Source: an uncultured Clostridia bacterium (GTDB taxonomy: Bacteria; Bacillota; Clostridia; Oscillospirales; Acutalibacteraceae). Taken from it: a stretch of 62,874 nucleotides of DNA. Shown piece by piece: positions 1 to 8,209 of the stretch. Positions within the stretch are counted from its first letter, which is position 1, and the number at the start of each line of letters is the position of its first letter. Under the pieces are notes generated by a model. The model worked only from the letters and a program-made list of their open reading frames with translations. It ran no database searches and was not told the DNA's origin. The stretch is taken from assembly GCA_947170465.1 (NCBI GenBank), contig CAMVTS010000005.1:1-62874 (forward strand), written 5' to 3'. Both the position numbers and the translations under genes were made by a program.

Positions 1-2
1 TT

Positions 3-131
3 ATGGAAGAATTATCAACTGCTCCGAATATCGTCAGCAAACAGATTTTGTCCGTAAGCCGCATCAGGAGAAAGCCTCAAAATGACTCCGCGAAACACGT
101 TATTCTTTATTCTCTATTCTTTATTCATTAA
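3..131 (+). other. Window edge: short open frame of doubtful status
   Basis: A 42-codon frame opens with ATG at position 3 and ends with TAA at 129-131. It may be the 3' tail of a gene that begins before the window, because no ribosome site can be checked. The translation is basic and has no recognisable motif. Between 132 and 201 I see nothing but AT-rich sequence. Confidence 0.2.
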
Positions 132-201
132 AAGGTGTATTTTCGCAAGTTCATTTCCGGACAAAGTTTTTGGAAAATACAATATCCATACTTATAAAAT
201 A

Positions 202-235
202 CTTAAAGCCTTTGAGATCACTCAAAGGCTTTAAG
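202..235. terminator. Perfect 15-bp inverted repeat, likely bidirectional terminator
   Basis: The arms at 202-216 and 221-235 are exact reverse complements around a 4-nt loop. It lies 27 nt after the stop codon of the minus-strand gene at 262-384 and is followed on the minus strand by an AT-rich run, so it probably ends that transcript. Confidence 0.7.
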
Positions 236-261
236 TTTAACATCAAGGTATTCTATTTTGA

Positions 262-384
262 TTATTTTTTCGGACTAAGCGGAAGCTCATCTTCTTCGTA
301 TTCAAAATTACTTGTTGAAATGACGTCCTCCGTATGGAATTTGATGATTTCCAGCTCGGTTTGCTCGTACTTCTCCTTTTTCAT
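262..384 (-). CDS. 40-residue acidic peptide of the TEDVI type
   Basis: A 40-codon frame starts at ATG 384 with a good Shine-Dalgarno (GGGAGGT, about 8 nt upstream) and ends at TAA 262-264. Its core has the motifs ELEIIKF, TEDVI, TSN and YEEDELP and it ends in SPKK. A second gene with the same layout and about 70 percent identical residues sits at 53457-53582. Both lie directly downstream of, and in the same direction as, a glycine-repeat protein gene, so the pair is probably co-transcribed. There is no signal peptide or membrane segment. The function is unknown. The ED-rich C-terminus and the conserved core fit a precursor peptide, an adaptor or an accessory chaperone, but none of these is shown. 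Two related copies with conserved codons argue that it is a real gene. Confidence 0.75.
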   Translation of the reverse strand: MKKEKYEQTELEIIKFHTEDVISTSNFEYEEDELPLSPKK

Positions 385-405
385 TGCAGATACCTCCCTT
401 TCCGG

Positions 406-1479
406 TTAGTTGGTGGGCGTATAGGTGTACGGGCTTTCGGTGATAGAATCGACCCATTCACCATCTATATAGACCTTGTGTATGGTGAAACCCGATGAGT
501 TTCCCGGACCGATCGAATGTGGACAGCCATCGCCCCTTGTCGCTGTGATCCGAGTCACGGTGCTGATGATATCGACTCTTCCGTAGTCTCCTTCGTGGCC
601 GCTTCCGATACCGGCAGAATAATTACCGCCATTCGCTGTAACCGTTCCGCCACTGATCTTGATTTGACCACAAGATCCGGCGTAACCGCTTCCGATACCG
701 GCAGCATCGAAACCGCCTGTAGCTGTGATCGTACCGGAATTGATAACGATATTGCCCGCATCGATTCCATAACCACCGCCGATCCCGCAGCCGCCGCTGT
801 CTTTGCCGCCAAGATCGTCCGGCGTGCTTGGGCTATTATTGCCGGTAGAAGCGTTCAGCGAGCCTGTGCCCTCGATGGTGAGGGTGTGGTCAACAGCGGC
901 ATAAATGCCCGGATAGTATCCGCTGCCCTTGACGGTGTTTGTCTCCTCCAATACGATGGTCGCGTCTCCCAAGGGGGTGATGCCGGCAAATCCGGCGTCG
1001 AAGGACAGGCAGGTGATATCCGCGTTTTTGAGAATAACGGTCACTCCGTCGGCAACGGTGATCTTTCTATCGCCGGAAAGCGTACCAGTCAGGATGTCGC
1101 CGTCCTGTGCCTCATAGTCGCCGCTAAGTGCGCCGAGATCGACGATAACCGTATGAAAATAGGTGTCGGCAGCCTGCGCATACAGCACCAGCGCTTTGAT
1201 GACGCTGACAAGAGCCGCGTCGTACGGGTCGTTCAAAATGCTGCCGCAATAGTTCATCAGGCTGTAGGTGACTCTGCCGCTGGCTCCTCCTGCTGTTACA
1301 GTCACGGTAAAGCTGTCCTTTAGCTCGTTTGCGGGAATATTGCGGATACGCGCGATCTGATAGCCGCCGTTCTTTACGGTCTCTACCGTGTGATCAGCAT
1401 AATCCATCTGCGGAACCGCCGGCGGCGCAGTGAGAAAACACCGTGACGGTTCCGCCTGACATTTTTCTATTTTCGGCAT
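406..1479 (-). CDS. Glycine-rich beta-helix repeat protein, N-terminally truncated
   Basis: The 357-residue product has two parts. Residues of about 30-110 match the last ~75 residues of the giant protein at 53598-59309 (shared GYQIARIR-type motif, the YSLMNYC/YSPMTYC motif and a LYAxAADxYF ending). The rest is a beta-helix-like region with AGIGSG repeats that also occurs in the giant protein. The order of parts is therefore reversed compared with the paralogue. There is no signal peptide and no ribosome site before the ATG at 1479, although the paralogue is exported. This suggests a gene fragment created by deletion or recombination whose 5' part is lost. It may still be read from the plus-strand-facing promoter region poorly or not at all. 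The roughly 40-residue peptide gene at 262-384 follows it 22 nt downstream. Confidence 0.65.
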   Translation of the reverse strand: MPKIEKCQAEPSRCFLTAPPAVPQMDYADHTVETVKNGGYQIARIRNIPANELKDSFTVTVTAGGASGRVTYSLMNYCGSILNDPYDAALVSVIKALVLYAQAADTYFHTVIVDLGALSGDYEAQDGDILTGTLSGDRKITVADGVTVILKNADITCLSFDAGFAGITPLGDATIVLEETNTVKGSGYYPGIYAAVDHTLTIEGTGSLNASTGNNSPSTPDDLGGKDSGGCGIGGGYGIDAGNIVINSGTITATGGFDAAGIGSGYAGSCGQIKISGGTVTANGGNYSAGIGSGHEGDYGRVDIISTVTRITATRGDGCPHSIGPGNSSGFTIHKVYIDGEWVDSITESPYTYTPTN

Positions 1480-1498
1480 AAAAGCCGGGTGTTATAAT
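1470..1498 (+). promoter_or_regulatory. Probable promoter of the GH36 gene
   Basis: A perfect TATAAT at 1493-1498 lies 29 nt before the ATG at 1528. The -35 position (1470-1475, TTTTCG) is weak. No operator is evident. Confidence 0.45.
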
Positions 1499-1527
1499 GG
1501 AAATACCAACTAAAAGGGTGTGAAGTT

Positions 1528-3564
1528 ATGAGTAAGAAAACAGTCATTACATGTGAAATATACCGTCAAAAGGCGCAGCCTATACTCACGGAGGTCTGCC
1601 TTAACGGCAGCGAGATGAACTGCGGCGGCGTCACGCTGTCGGTCAGCGAAAAATCCTCCGGCGGCTGCCGCACCGGCAGGATCCGTCTGTCGATCCAAAA
1701 TGAGGAGCTGGATGTATGCCGCAACCTGGAAACCGAGGCGCCGGTCAAGCTGCGGCTGCCTGTGACAGAGCTGCCCGAAAAAATCACGGCGCTCTATCTG
1801 TTCAGCCCGTGGTGGACGCGCCCGGCGTTCACGCAGCGGCTATCGGAGCTTCCCGACAAAACGCAGACGGCGCTGTTCTGCTTCGGCGACCGCTACGGCT
1901 GCTTTGTGCCGGCGGTGGGAAAGCGCTGCAAGGCATATCTGACAGGTGAAAGCGATCATGAGCTCACGCTGGTGCTGACAGCGCTGCACGGCGGACTGAA
2001 CGCGCTGGACGAGCCGCTCTATTGGTATGCCGAAGCACCCACAATCAGCGAAGCGGTCTCGCTTGCCTTTGCAGAGGCGGCGCGCGACAGGAATATCCTG
2101 CCGCGCAGAGAGCGGCGGCTGCCGGAGATGTTCCGCTATCTCGGCTGGTGCAGCTGGAACGCCTTTTACACCGACGTCAACGAGCAGGGGATCCGCGAGA
2201 AAGCGGCGGAGCTTGCCGCCAAGCATGTTCCCGTCAAATGGATGATCATTGACGACGGCTGGCTGTCGCTTCAAAACCGCCTGCTCTATGCGTATGAGCC
2301 GGATAAAGAAAAATTTCCTGAGGGCTTTGGCAGGATGACCGCGGAGCTGCGTGAGACTGCCGGGATCAAATGGTTCGGCGTATGGCATGCGCTGATGGGC
2401 TATTGGAGCGGCGTCGCGCCCGGCAGCCCTGTCGCAGTGCAGGAAGCGCCACATTTGTGCCGCACTGCAGGCGGACGGTTGGTGCCAGATCCGATGCGTG
2501 GCACAGGCTTCTACCGCGACTGGTACAAAGTGCTGACCGCGCAGGGCGTCAGCTTTGTCAAGGTGGACGGTCAGGGAACCGTTCCGCTCTGTTTTGAAAA
2601 CACCGTGCCGCTCGGCGAAGCGGCAGACGGTCTGCACGCCTGCCTTGAAAGCGCCGCTTCGCGCATGGACGGCGCGGTCATAAACTGTATGGGAATGCCG
2701 ATGGAAAACATCCTCTCGCGTCCGGCTACCGCGGTCTCGCGCAACAGCGACGACTTCTTCCCCGACCTTGCGGACAGCTTTCGGGAGCACCTGCTCCAAA
2801 ACGCCTACAACGCGCTTTATCACAACGCGCTCTATGTCTGCGACTGGGATATGTTCTGGACGCAGCACGCCGACAGCGCCAAGCACGCCCTGCTGCGCGC
2901 GATCAGCGGCGGTCCTGTCTATTGCAGCGACCGCGTTGGCGAAACTGACGCGGCTGTGCTAAAGCCGCTGGTTTATCCCGACGGAGAACTGCTGATGATG
3001 AGCCGCTCTGCCATGCCGACGCAGGACTGCGTTTTTACCGATCCCTTCCAAAGCGGATTTTTGAAGCTTCAAAATATCGCGCCCTACGGCGAAGGACTGA
3101 CCGGCGGCGGTATCGCGGTCTGCAATCTGACCGGTCAGCCGGTTTCCTGCACCTTCACTCCGGCAGAGGTCGAGGGAATCACTCCCTGCGAGCGCTATCT
3201 GCTCTATGATTTCTTCGCGCAGACTGCGCGGTTCATCGGACAAAACGATGCCGTTCACTGCACCATGGCAGCAAACGGCTGCAGCTGGTATGTGCTTCTC
3301 CCTGTCACCGGAGCCTGCACCTGTCTCGGCTTGACGGGAAAATACATTGGCTTCACGGCGGCGGAGAGCATACACGACAGCGCCGAAGCGCAAACCGTTG
3401 TGCTGCACGCAAGCGGCACGCTGGCTTGGGCGAGCGAAACCGCGCCGAAGCGCATTACCGTTAACGGCGAGAATGTGACAGCCACCGCCGAACGCAAAGG
3501 AATCCTGACCGTTGTGCCGCTGACGGAAAAGAGCGGACAAACAGTCGCAGTGCTGACGTGGTAA
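1528..3564 (+). CDS. GH36-type alpha-galactosidase / raffinose synthase-like (Sip1) glycosidase
   Basis: The 678-residue cytoplasmic protein has no signal peptide. A beta-sandwich N-terminal part is followed by a catalytic barrel starting at about residue 195 (motif LGWCSWNAFY). The WMIIDDGW strand, the FVKVDGQG strand with the likely nucleophile D347, and SRNSDDFFPD with the likely acid/base D408 or D409 are the hallmarks of the raffinose synthase/Sip1 branch of GH36. The C-terminal third is a beta domain. Length is usual for that branch. In bacteria these enzymes are expected to cleave alpha-galactosides imported as oligosaccharides; the exact substrate cannot be read. No transporter gene is adjacent in the window. 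It is transcribed alone, with its own promoter and terminator. Confidence 0.85.
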   Translation: MSKKTVITCEIYRQKAQPILTEVCLNGSEMNCGGVTLSVSEKSSGGCRTGRIRLSIQNEELDVCRNLETEAPVKLRLPVTELPEKITALYLFSPWWTRPAFTQRLSELPDKTQTALFCFGDRYGCFVPAVGKRCKAYLTGESDHELTLVLTALHGGLNALDEPLYWYAEAPTISEAVSLAFAEAARDRNILPRRERRLPEMFRYLGWCSWNAFYTDVNEQGIREKAAELAAKHVPVKWMIIDDGWLSLQNRLLYAYEPDKEKFPEGFGRMTAELRETAGIKWFGVWHALMGYWSGVAPGSPVAVQEAPHLCRTAGGRLVPDPMRGTGFYRDWYKVLTAQGVSFVKVDGQGTVPLCFENTVPLGEAADGLHACLESAASRMDGAVINCMGMPMENILSRPATAVSRNSDDFFPDLADSFREHLLQNAYNALYHNALYVCDWDMFWTQHADSAKHALLRAISGGPVYCSDRVGETDAAVLKPLVYPDGELLMMSRSAMPTQDCVFTDPFQSGFLKLQNIAPYGEGLTGGGIAVCNLTGQPVSCTFTPAEVEGITPCERYLLYDFFAQTARFIGQNDAVHCTMAANGCSWYVLLPVTGACTCLGLTGKYIGFTAAESIHDSAEAQTVVLHASGTLAWASETAPKRITVNGENVTATAERKGILTVVPLTEKSGQTVAVLTW

Positions 3565-3579
3565 TGCCGAATAATTCAT

Positions 3580-3618
3580 CCGCCTGTTCACAAAAATGAG
3601 CAGGCGGGTATTATTTTG
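3580..3618 (+). terminator. Terminator of the GH36 gene
   Basis: The 11-bp arms at 3580-3590 and 3597-3607 form a GC-rich hairpin followed by a T-rich run, 15 nt after the stop codon. The stem CCGCCTGTTCA is nearly the same as that of the terminator at 47724-47756. Confidence 0.8.
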
Positions 3619-3915
3619 TTATAAATGATAATCGGCTTCTTGCCGGCATTGATTATCAGGGTGAAATGATCATCGTAACCTTATTTCGGGAACGGGTTAC
3701 CTATGGAATTCTTTAGCACTATACCGTCAGCGCATATTGATATGTAATCCGCTCAAACTGTCCCCTCTCGCACCACGAACTCCGCATAAAAACTGTTTGC
3801 CGTACGTGCCACAAGATGTTTAAAGTTGGAAAAACATACGAGAAAAGGAAGATTGTTTATTTATCAGTCAAACATAATCGGATCACTCATAGACCGGATA
3901 CCCTGTTATACCGTA
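3619..3915. other. Intergenic stretch with no gene recognised
   Basis: About 300 bases without a convincing frame. A weak hairpin (GTAACC ... GGTTAC, about 3676-3701) is present. A short minus-strand translation around 3740-3815 hints at a decayed regulator fragment but is too short to call. Confidence 0.4.
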
Positions 3916-4444
3916 TCATGCACTCTTGTTTATATTCAAAGGATGATCATTTACGAACTCAAGTATTTTACGAACAGTATTTAACCCCATTTTGCTGGCA
4001 TCTCCGTTCTTCAAGAATGCGTTGACATTACCGGGATTCAAATCAAGCGATTTATTAAATACGGTAATTCGAGATGCCTTTCTCCTTCTGCAACTCAACA
4101 ATTCTTTTCTGCATTAATGCTTTGATTTTATCTTCATTAGCTTTTGTATTTTTGCGATTCAAGTAGTTCTCGTAGATAGTAGCATATTCACTCAGCGATC
4201 CATAGAGCTGCTCAAGCGGCACGCTGCTCAAACGTTCACATTCTATGGCAACATAAGGAAATCTTTTGCATAACTGGTTTTTCAAATTATCAGGGACAAA
4301 GTTTACAAGGTACAAACACAATACATTCTTTAATCTTGCATTTCTTTCCGCAAGCCGGGCAAATTTGTATAATGACTTGCTGTTACAATCGGAAAGCTCG
4401 CATAGTTGCTGTTGCAAATAGCCCTTAAAAGTCAACTCTCTCAC
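3916..4444 (-). pseudogene. Helix-turn-helix regulator broken by a one-base frameshift
   Basis: The first 129 codons (GTG start at 4444, ribosome site AAGGAG) end with KGISNYRI and a stop at 4055-4057. In another frame, translation then continues with KSLDLNPGNVNAFLKNG and a further helical segment to a stop at 3916. Joined, the two pieces make a continuous protein of about 175 residues with a C-terminal helix-turn-helix. One extra A in the run ATTTAATAAATC near 4055-4060 explains the break. The N-terminal part has a helical, cysteine-containing region of unknown role. Such genes are common stand-alone regulators in Clostridia. It could be a true mutation or an assembly error. Confidence 0.7.
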
Positions 4445-4483
4445 ATAAATAGCTCCTTATAATCTTCGTATCTCATAAAGTGT

Positions 4484-4960
4484 CCGAATTCTAAGCAAGA
4501 AAAGATACCTGTCCGGGCATTGACAATTGAGGAGCAGTCAAAGCTGCTTGAAGTGCTAAAAACGAAGGATATTCTCTACGGAGATGTGATGCTTCTTTCG
4601 ATGTTTACGGGAATCAGAATCGGCGAATGCTGCGCGTTAATGGTGGAGGATATCGACCTCAAACGCAAGACCATTCACATCAACAAAACGATGTCGCGCG
4701 GCGAGTTGGGCGATACAAAGATCAACCCGCCCAAGACAAAGGCAGGCATCAGAACGCTGTATGTGAATGACGAAATTGTGAGCTTCCTCAGAGAAGTCAT
4801 CGGTGACAAGAAAAGCGGTTTGCTTTTCAGATGTACAAACGGAAATCTGCTGACGACAAATCTGGTGAATTATCCTTACACCAAAGTGATGAAAGAGTAT
4901 CACATCATTGATCAAACAGTTTACGGCAAGATTGATCTGCACAGCCTACGTCACCCGTAT
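4484..4960 (+). pseudogene. Tyrosine recombinase (phage-type integrase), truncated at both ends
   Basis: The translation shows ALTIEEQ, the catalytic-arginine motif TGIRIGECCAL and then HSLRH, which is box II of the tyrosine recombinase family. Directly after HSLRHPY (about 4955) similarity stops, and the frame runs by chance to 5143 through the 3' end of the oppositely oriented serine recombinase. The C-terminal part with the second histidine and the catalytic tyrosine is missing. At the 5' side the frame has no proper start; integrase-like residues begin near 4484 right beside the promoter region of the regulator at 3916-4444. I infer that the serine-recombinase element inserted into this gene. 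Confidence 0.75.
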
Positions 4961-5047
4961 GTCAAGCTAAAAACAAAAAAATTTGAAGATTTTTATTACG
5001 AAAGCCGACGAACAGATTTTACTCTGCCGCCGGCTTTAGCTTTATGG

Positions 5048-6574
5048 TTAGTTAGGTGCCAGAAAGTCATTGCAAATGTAATCTATCTCAATACGATTGT
5101 CCTTGAAGATATATACACGGCTTATCAGGCGGTCAGAAAGTGACTGTGTCAGGCTCTTTGCGTCGGAAAGTTCCCGAGCGGTAGCCTGCTGCTTTTGTCT
5201 TAACTCGTAATCAGCCTCGGCTTGCTTGGTTCGCGCTGAAATAGCGGTATAGGCGTTCTTGGCGTTTACAACCTCTGCGTCGAGACTGTCCTTTTGTGCC
5301 TTGTAGGCATCAAGGTCGATTTCATCAAAAACACACTGCTCATATAGCATACGCTTTTTATCGCGCAATGATTGCAGCTTGCTCTCATATTCAACCTGTT
5401 GCATAGTTTGCACGGTTACGTTATCCTTGTCGGCGTCAATTCCCAGCACAGGAAGTAATTGCGCGCGCAGCGTGTCAAATATTACTTTTTCTAAATCAGC
5501 AGCCTTTATCTGCAACCCATAACAAGGCAGATTCCCTGATACCTCTGAATGGCGGCAATAGAACACGGCGTTTTTTCCCTTGCGGGACATCGCATGGTCG
5601 CAATAGCCGCAAAACACCTTGCCTTTTAAGGGATAATGATGAATTTGTTTGTTTGGCTGTGAAAAATGGCGCAGTGCTTTATTTGCTCGGTTATACAAGT
5701 CAATACTGACTATCGCTTCATGGTGATTTGGTATCTTGATCCACTTGCTTTCGTCTTTCATACGAGAGTGTGAACCGCCAATTTCCGTTATCTCGCGTTT
5801 GCCGATAATATAGGTGCCGGTATATCTTTCATCACGAATGATACGCAGAATAGTTGAGGTCACCCACACGCCGCCCGTTCGCCGTATATCGTGAATCGGT
5901 CTGCCTTTTGCGGCTCGATATTCGCCCGGTGTGGGGATTTTTTCTTCATACAGCTTACGGCCTATATCTGTAGCAGAAATGCCCTTAGAGGCCAATGTGA
6001 AGATTGTACGCACAACATCGGCAGCAACTCCGTCCGGCTCCATACGTCCGTCTGCGCTTTTACCATAACCGTAGGGACAGATCACACTCTGATATTCACC
6101 GCGGCGCATTTTAGCGTATTTGGCACTTCGGGTTTTCATCGACATATCGCGGCTGTAACACTCGCTGATAAGATATTTGAAAGCTACGTCAATTCCGCCT
6201 GTGTCGCCTTTATAGTTCTGCGTGTCAAAATCGTCGCTGACAGAAATAAACCGCGTATGATACAGTGGAAATACACGCTCAATGAAAAATCCCGTCTCAA
6301 TGCTGTTTCGCCCAAAACGCGAAAGGTCTTTGACAATAATACAATCTATTTTTCCCGATTGTACCAGCGCCAAAAGCTCCTGAACAGCAGGACGTTCAAA
6401 ATTCATACCTGTGTGTCCGTTATCAACAAACTCCATTAGCTCACCGCCGTTATATTCAGACAGCGACAAAGCCTTTTCACGAAGAATAAGGCGCTGATTG
6501 GAAATGCTCAGGCTGTCGGTCTTGGAATCCTCAACGGAAAGACGGATATACAAAGCTATATTATAATCGCTCAT
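5048..6574 (-). CDS. Large serine recombinase 1
   Basis: The 508-residue protein has an N-terminal resolvase domain with the catalytic serine in LYIRLSVED (S13) and the active-site region VKDLSRFGRN. A recombinase domain follows, then a zinc-ribbon with CGYC ... FYC ... C, and a C-terminal coiled coil (about residues 390-475). It is a full-length member of the large serine integrase family that excises and integrates ICEs and phages. Its start overlaps the stop of the next recombinase gene by 4 nt (ATGA), so the two are translated together. Being the outermost gene beside the broken integrase, it marks the element's left end. Confidence 0.9.
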   Translation of the reverse strand: MSDYNIALYIRLSVEDSKTDSLSISNQRLILREKALSLSEYNGGELMEFVDNGHTGMNFERPAVQELLALVQSGKIDCIIVKDLSRFGRNSIETGFFIERVFPLYHTRFISVSDDFDTQNYKGDTGGIDVAFKYLISECYSRDMSMKTRSAKYAKMRRGEYQSVICPYGYGKSADGRMEPDGVAADVVRTIFTLASKGISATDIGRKLYEEKIPTPGEYRAAKGRPIHDIRRTGGVWVTSTILRIIRDERYTGTYIIGKREITEIGGSHSRMKDESKWIKIPNHHEAIVSIDLYNRANKALRHFSQPNKQIHHYPLKGKVFCGYCDHAMSRKGKNAVFYCRHSEVSGNLPCYGLQIKAADLEKVIFDTLRAQLLPVLGIDADKDNVTVQTMQQVEYESKLQSLRDKKRMLYEQCVFDEIDLDAYKAQKDSLDAEVVNAKNAYTAISARTKQAEADYELRQKQQATARELSDAKSLTQSLSDRLISRVYIFKDNRIEIDYICNDFLAPN

Positions 6575-8208
6575 TCTGTCACCACCTTTGCGTAGTCCGT
6601 TTGAAAGCGAAAGACTATGGTGAGTTCCTTATCGTGATTAACCTCAATACGTTCAATCAGTCTGTCAATCAGTTCTGCCGTCAAGGTGTGATTACTTTCG
6701 AGCGTCAACGCGTCGTTGTGCATATCCTGATAAAGCGAAAGCTGTTTATCGAACTCCACAATTCTGTTATTCAGGGCTGTTATTTCAGCGGTTAATTGCT
6801 CAACGCGCTGTTCGTAGCCCTCTTTCATGGAAAAGTAGTCCTCACTTGACAAAAGCCCCTGAACAACGTCCTCGTATAAGCCTCGAATAAGGCGCTGACT
6901 ATTGGCAAGATCCTGACGCTTTAATGAAAGCTGTGTTTGAATTTCCGCACGTTCCGTTTGCTGCGTCATTTCTGCTTTGAGCGTCGGCAAAGAATCACTC
7001 AACGCAACAGAAAGCTCTTTTTCCATAATAGCTATAACGGACGGAATCAACTCGTCCTCGCGAATACTGACGCCCGGGCAGGAACCGTGAGCAATACGGT
7101 TGTTTGTAATACAATAAAAACGATACACATCCGCTCTTGTTATGCGTCTCTTACACATACGATTTAGGTGTTTGCCGCAATGAGCGCAGAAGATTTTACC
7201 CTTGAATATATTTGGCGTATATTCGTTGACGGGCTTTTCTTTACATTCCCTGCGAGATTGAAGTCGAATACGCTGCACTTCGTCAAATATATCATGACTG
7301 ATAATTGCCTCGTGTGTATTACGGACAGTTATATAATTATCAGTGTCAGCTCTGAGCTGTGTATGATCTACTGTCTTTGTCCTGCCCTGAACCAAATCGC
7401 CCGTATATACAGGGCTATCCAAAATCCGCAATATGGTTCGGGTTTGCCATTTGCCGTTGCCAATCAAATTTTGATGTTTCAGCTCTCCCGTAGCCTGCTT
7501 ATAGTGGCTGGGTGTTGCAATTCCCGCGTCGTTTAATCTGCGCGTTATCTCCGAAATGGCGACGTTATTATACGCCCATTGAAATATCTGACGGACAGCT
7601 TTCGCCGGTTCTTCGTCAATAATCAGCTTGTGGCAGTTGTCGGGAGCTTTTTTGTAACCGTAAGGAGCACGACCGCCGACAAACTCTCCGTCACGCATAG
7701 CCTGACGCTGCTGAGCTTTAATCTTTTTGCCAATATCCAACGCATAAGCTTCGTTAATCATATTTTTGAGCGGAAGCATAATGCCGCCGTGAATATTATC
7801 GGGATTGGCTGTGTCAAACTGATCCGTCACCGCAATAAAACGAATATTGCGGGTGAAAAAATACTGTTCAATATAGTAGCTTGTATCAATGAAATTTCTT
7901 CCGAGACGCGAGAGATCCTTTACAATAACGCAGTCGATTTGTCCTGCCTCTATATCCGAGAGCATACGCTGAAAGGAAGGGCGGTTAAAGTTGGTTCCCG
8001 ATAAGCCGTTGTCAATATAGGTATCATAAACCTTAAACTCCGGCTTGTCAGCAAGGTAATCATTGAGAACAAGCTGTTGATTTTCAATCGAATTGCCCCG
8101 GTGACTGTTATCTTCAACCGAGAGACGCACATACATAGCTGTACGGATATACATAGCAGCCTGTGCTGTCGGCTTAGAAGCGATATTTTTTCTGCTTTTT
8201 CTTGCCAT
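6571..8208 (-). CDS. Large serine recombinase 2
   Basis: The 545-residue protein has the resolvase domain with the catalytic serine in AMYVRLSVED (S30) and VKDLSRLGRN, a recombinase domain, a CAHC/C zinc-ribbon and a C-terminal coiled coil (about residues 400-480). The N-terminus carries a basic extension of about 20 residues before the core. It ends one base after the 3' end of recombinase 3 and overlaps recombinase 1, giving a three-gene operon. Elements with several recombinases often need two or more of them for site choice; which one does so here cannot be read. Confidence 0.9.
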   Translation of the reverse strand: MARKSRKNIASKPTAQAAMYIRTAMYVRLSVEDNSHRGNSIENQQLVLNDYLADKPEFKVYDTYIDNGLSGTNFNRPSFQRMLSDIEAGQIDCVIVKDLSRLGRNFIDTSYYIEQYFFTRNIRFIAVTDQFDTANPDNIHGGIMLPLKNMINEAYALDIGKKIKAQQRQAMRDGEFVGGRAPYGYKKAPDNCHKLIIDEEPAKAVRQIFQWAYNNVAISEITRRLNDAGIATPSHYKQATGELKHQNLIGNGKWQTRTILRILDSPVYTGDLVQGRTKTVDHTQLRADTDNYITVRNTHEAIISHDIFDEVQRIRLQSRRECKEKPVNEYTPNIFKGKIFCAHCGKHLNRMCKRRITRADVYRFYCITNNRIAHGSCPGVSIREDELIPSVIAIMEKELSVALSDSLPTLKAEMTQQTERAEIQTQLSLKRQDLANSQRLIRGLYEDVVQGLLSSEDYFSMKEGYEQRVEQLTAEITALNNRIVEFDKQLSLYQDMHNDALTLESNHTLTAELIDRLIERIEVNHDKELTIVFRFQTDYAKVVTE

Positions 8209-8209
8209 A

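Noticed and set aside
517..1323. Long plus-strand frame opposite the glycine-repeat gene (268 codons)
   Set aside because: It is antisense to the repeat gene, has no ribosome site, and its composition follows the codon bias of the other strand.
1840..2886. Minus-strand frame of 348 codons inside the GH36 gene
   Set aside because: Shadow frame of a clear GH36 coding region with catalytic motifs on the plus strand.
5891..8004. Plus-strand frames of 76 to 182 codons through the recombinase operon
   Set aside because: All lie antisense to the three recombinases and have neither ribosome sites nor motifs.
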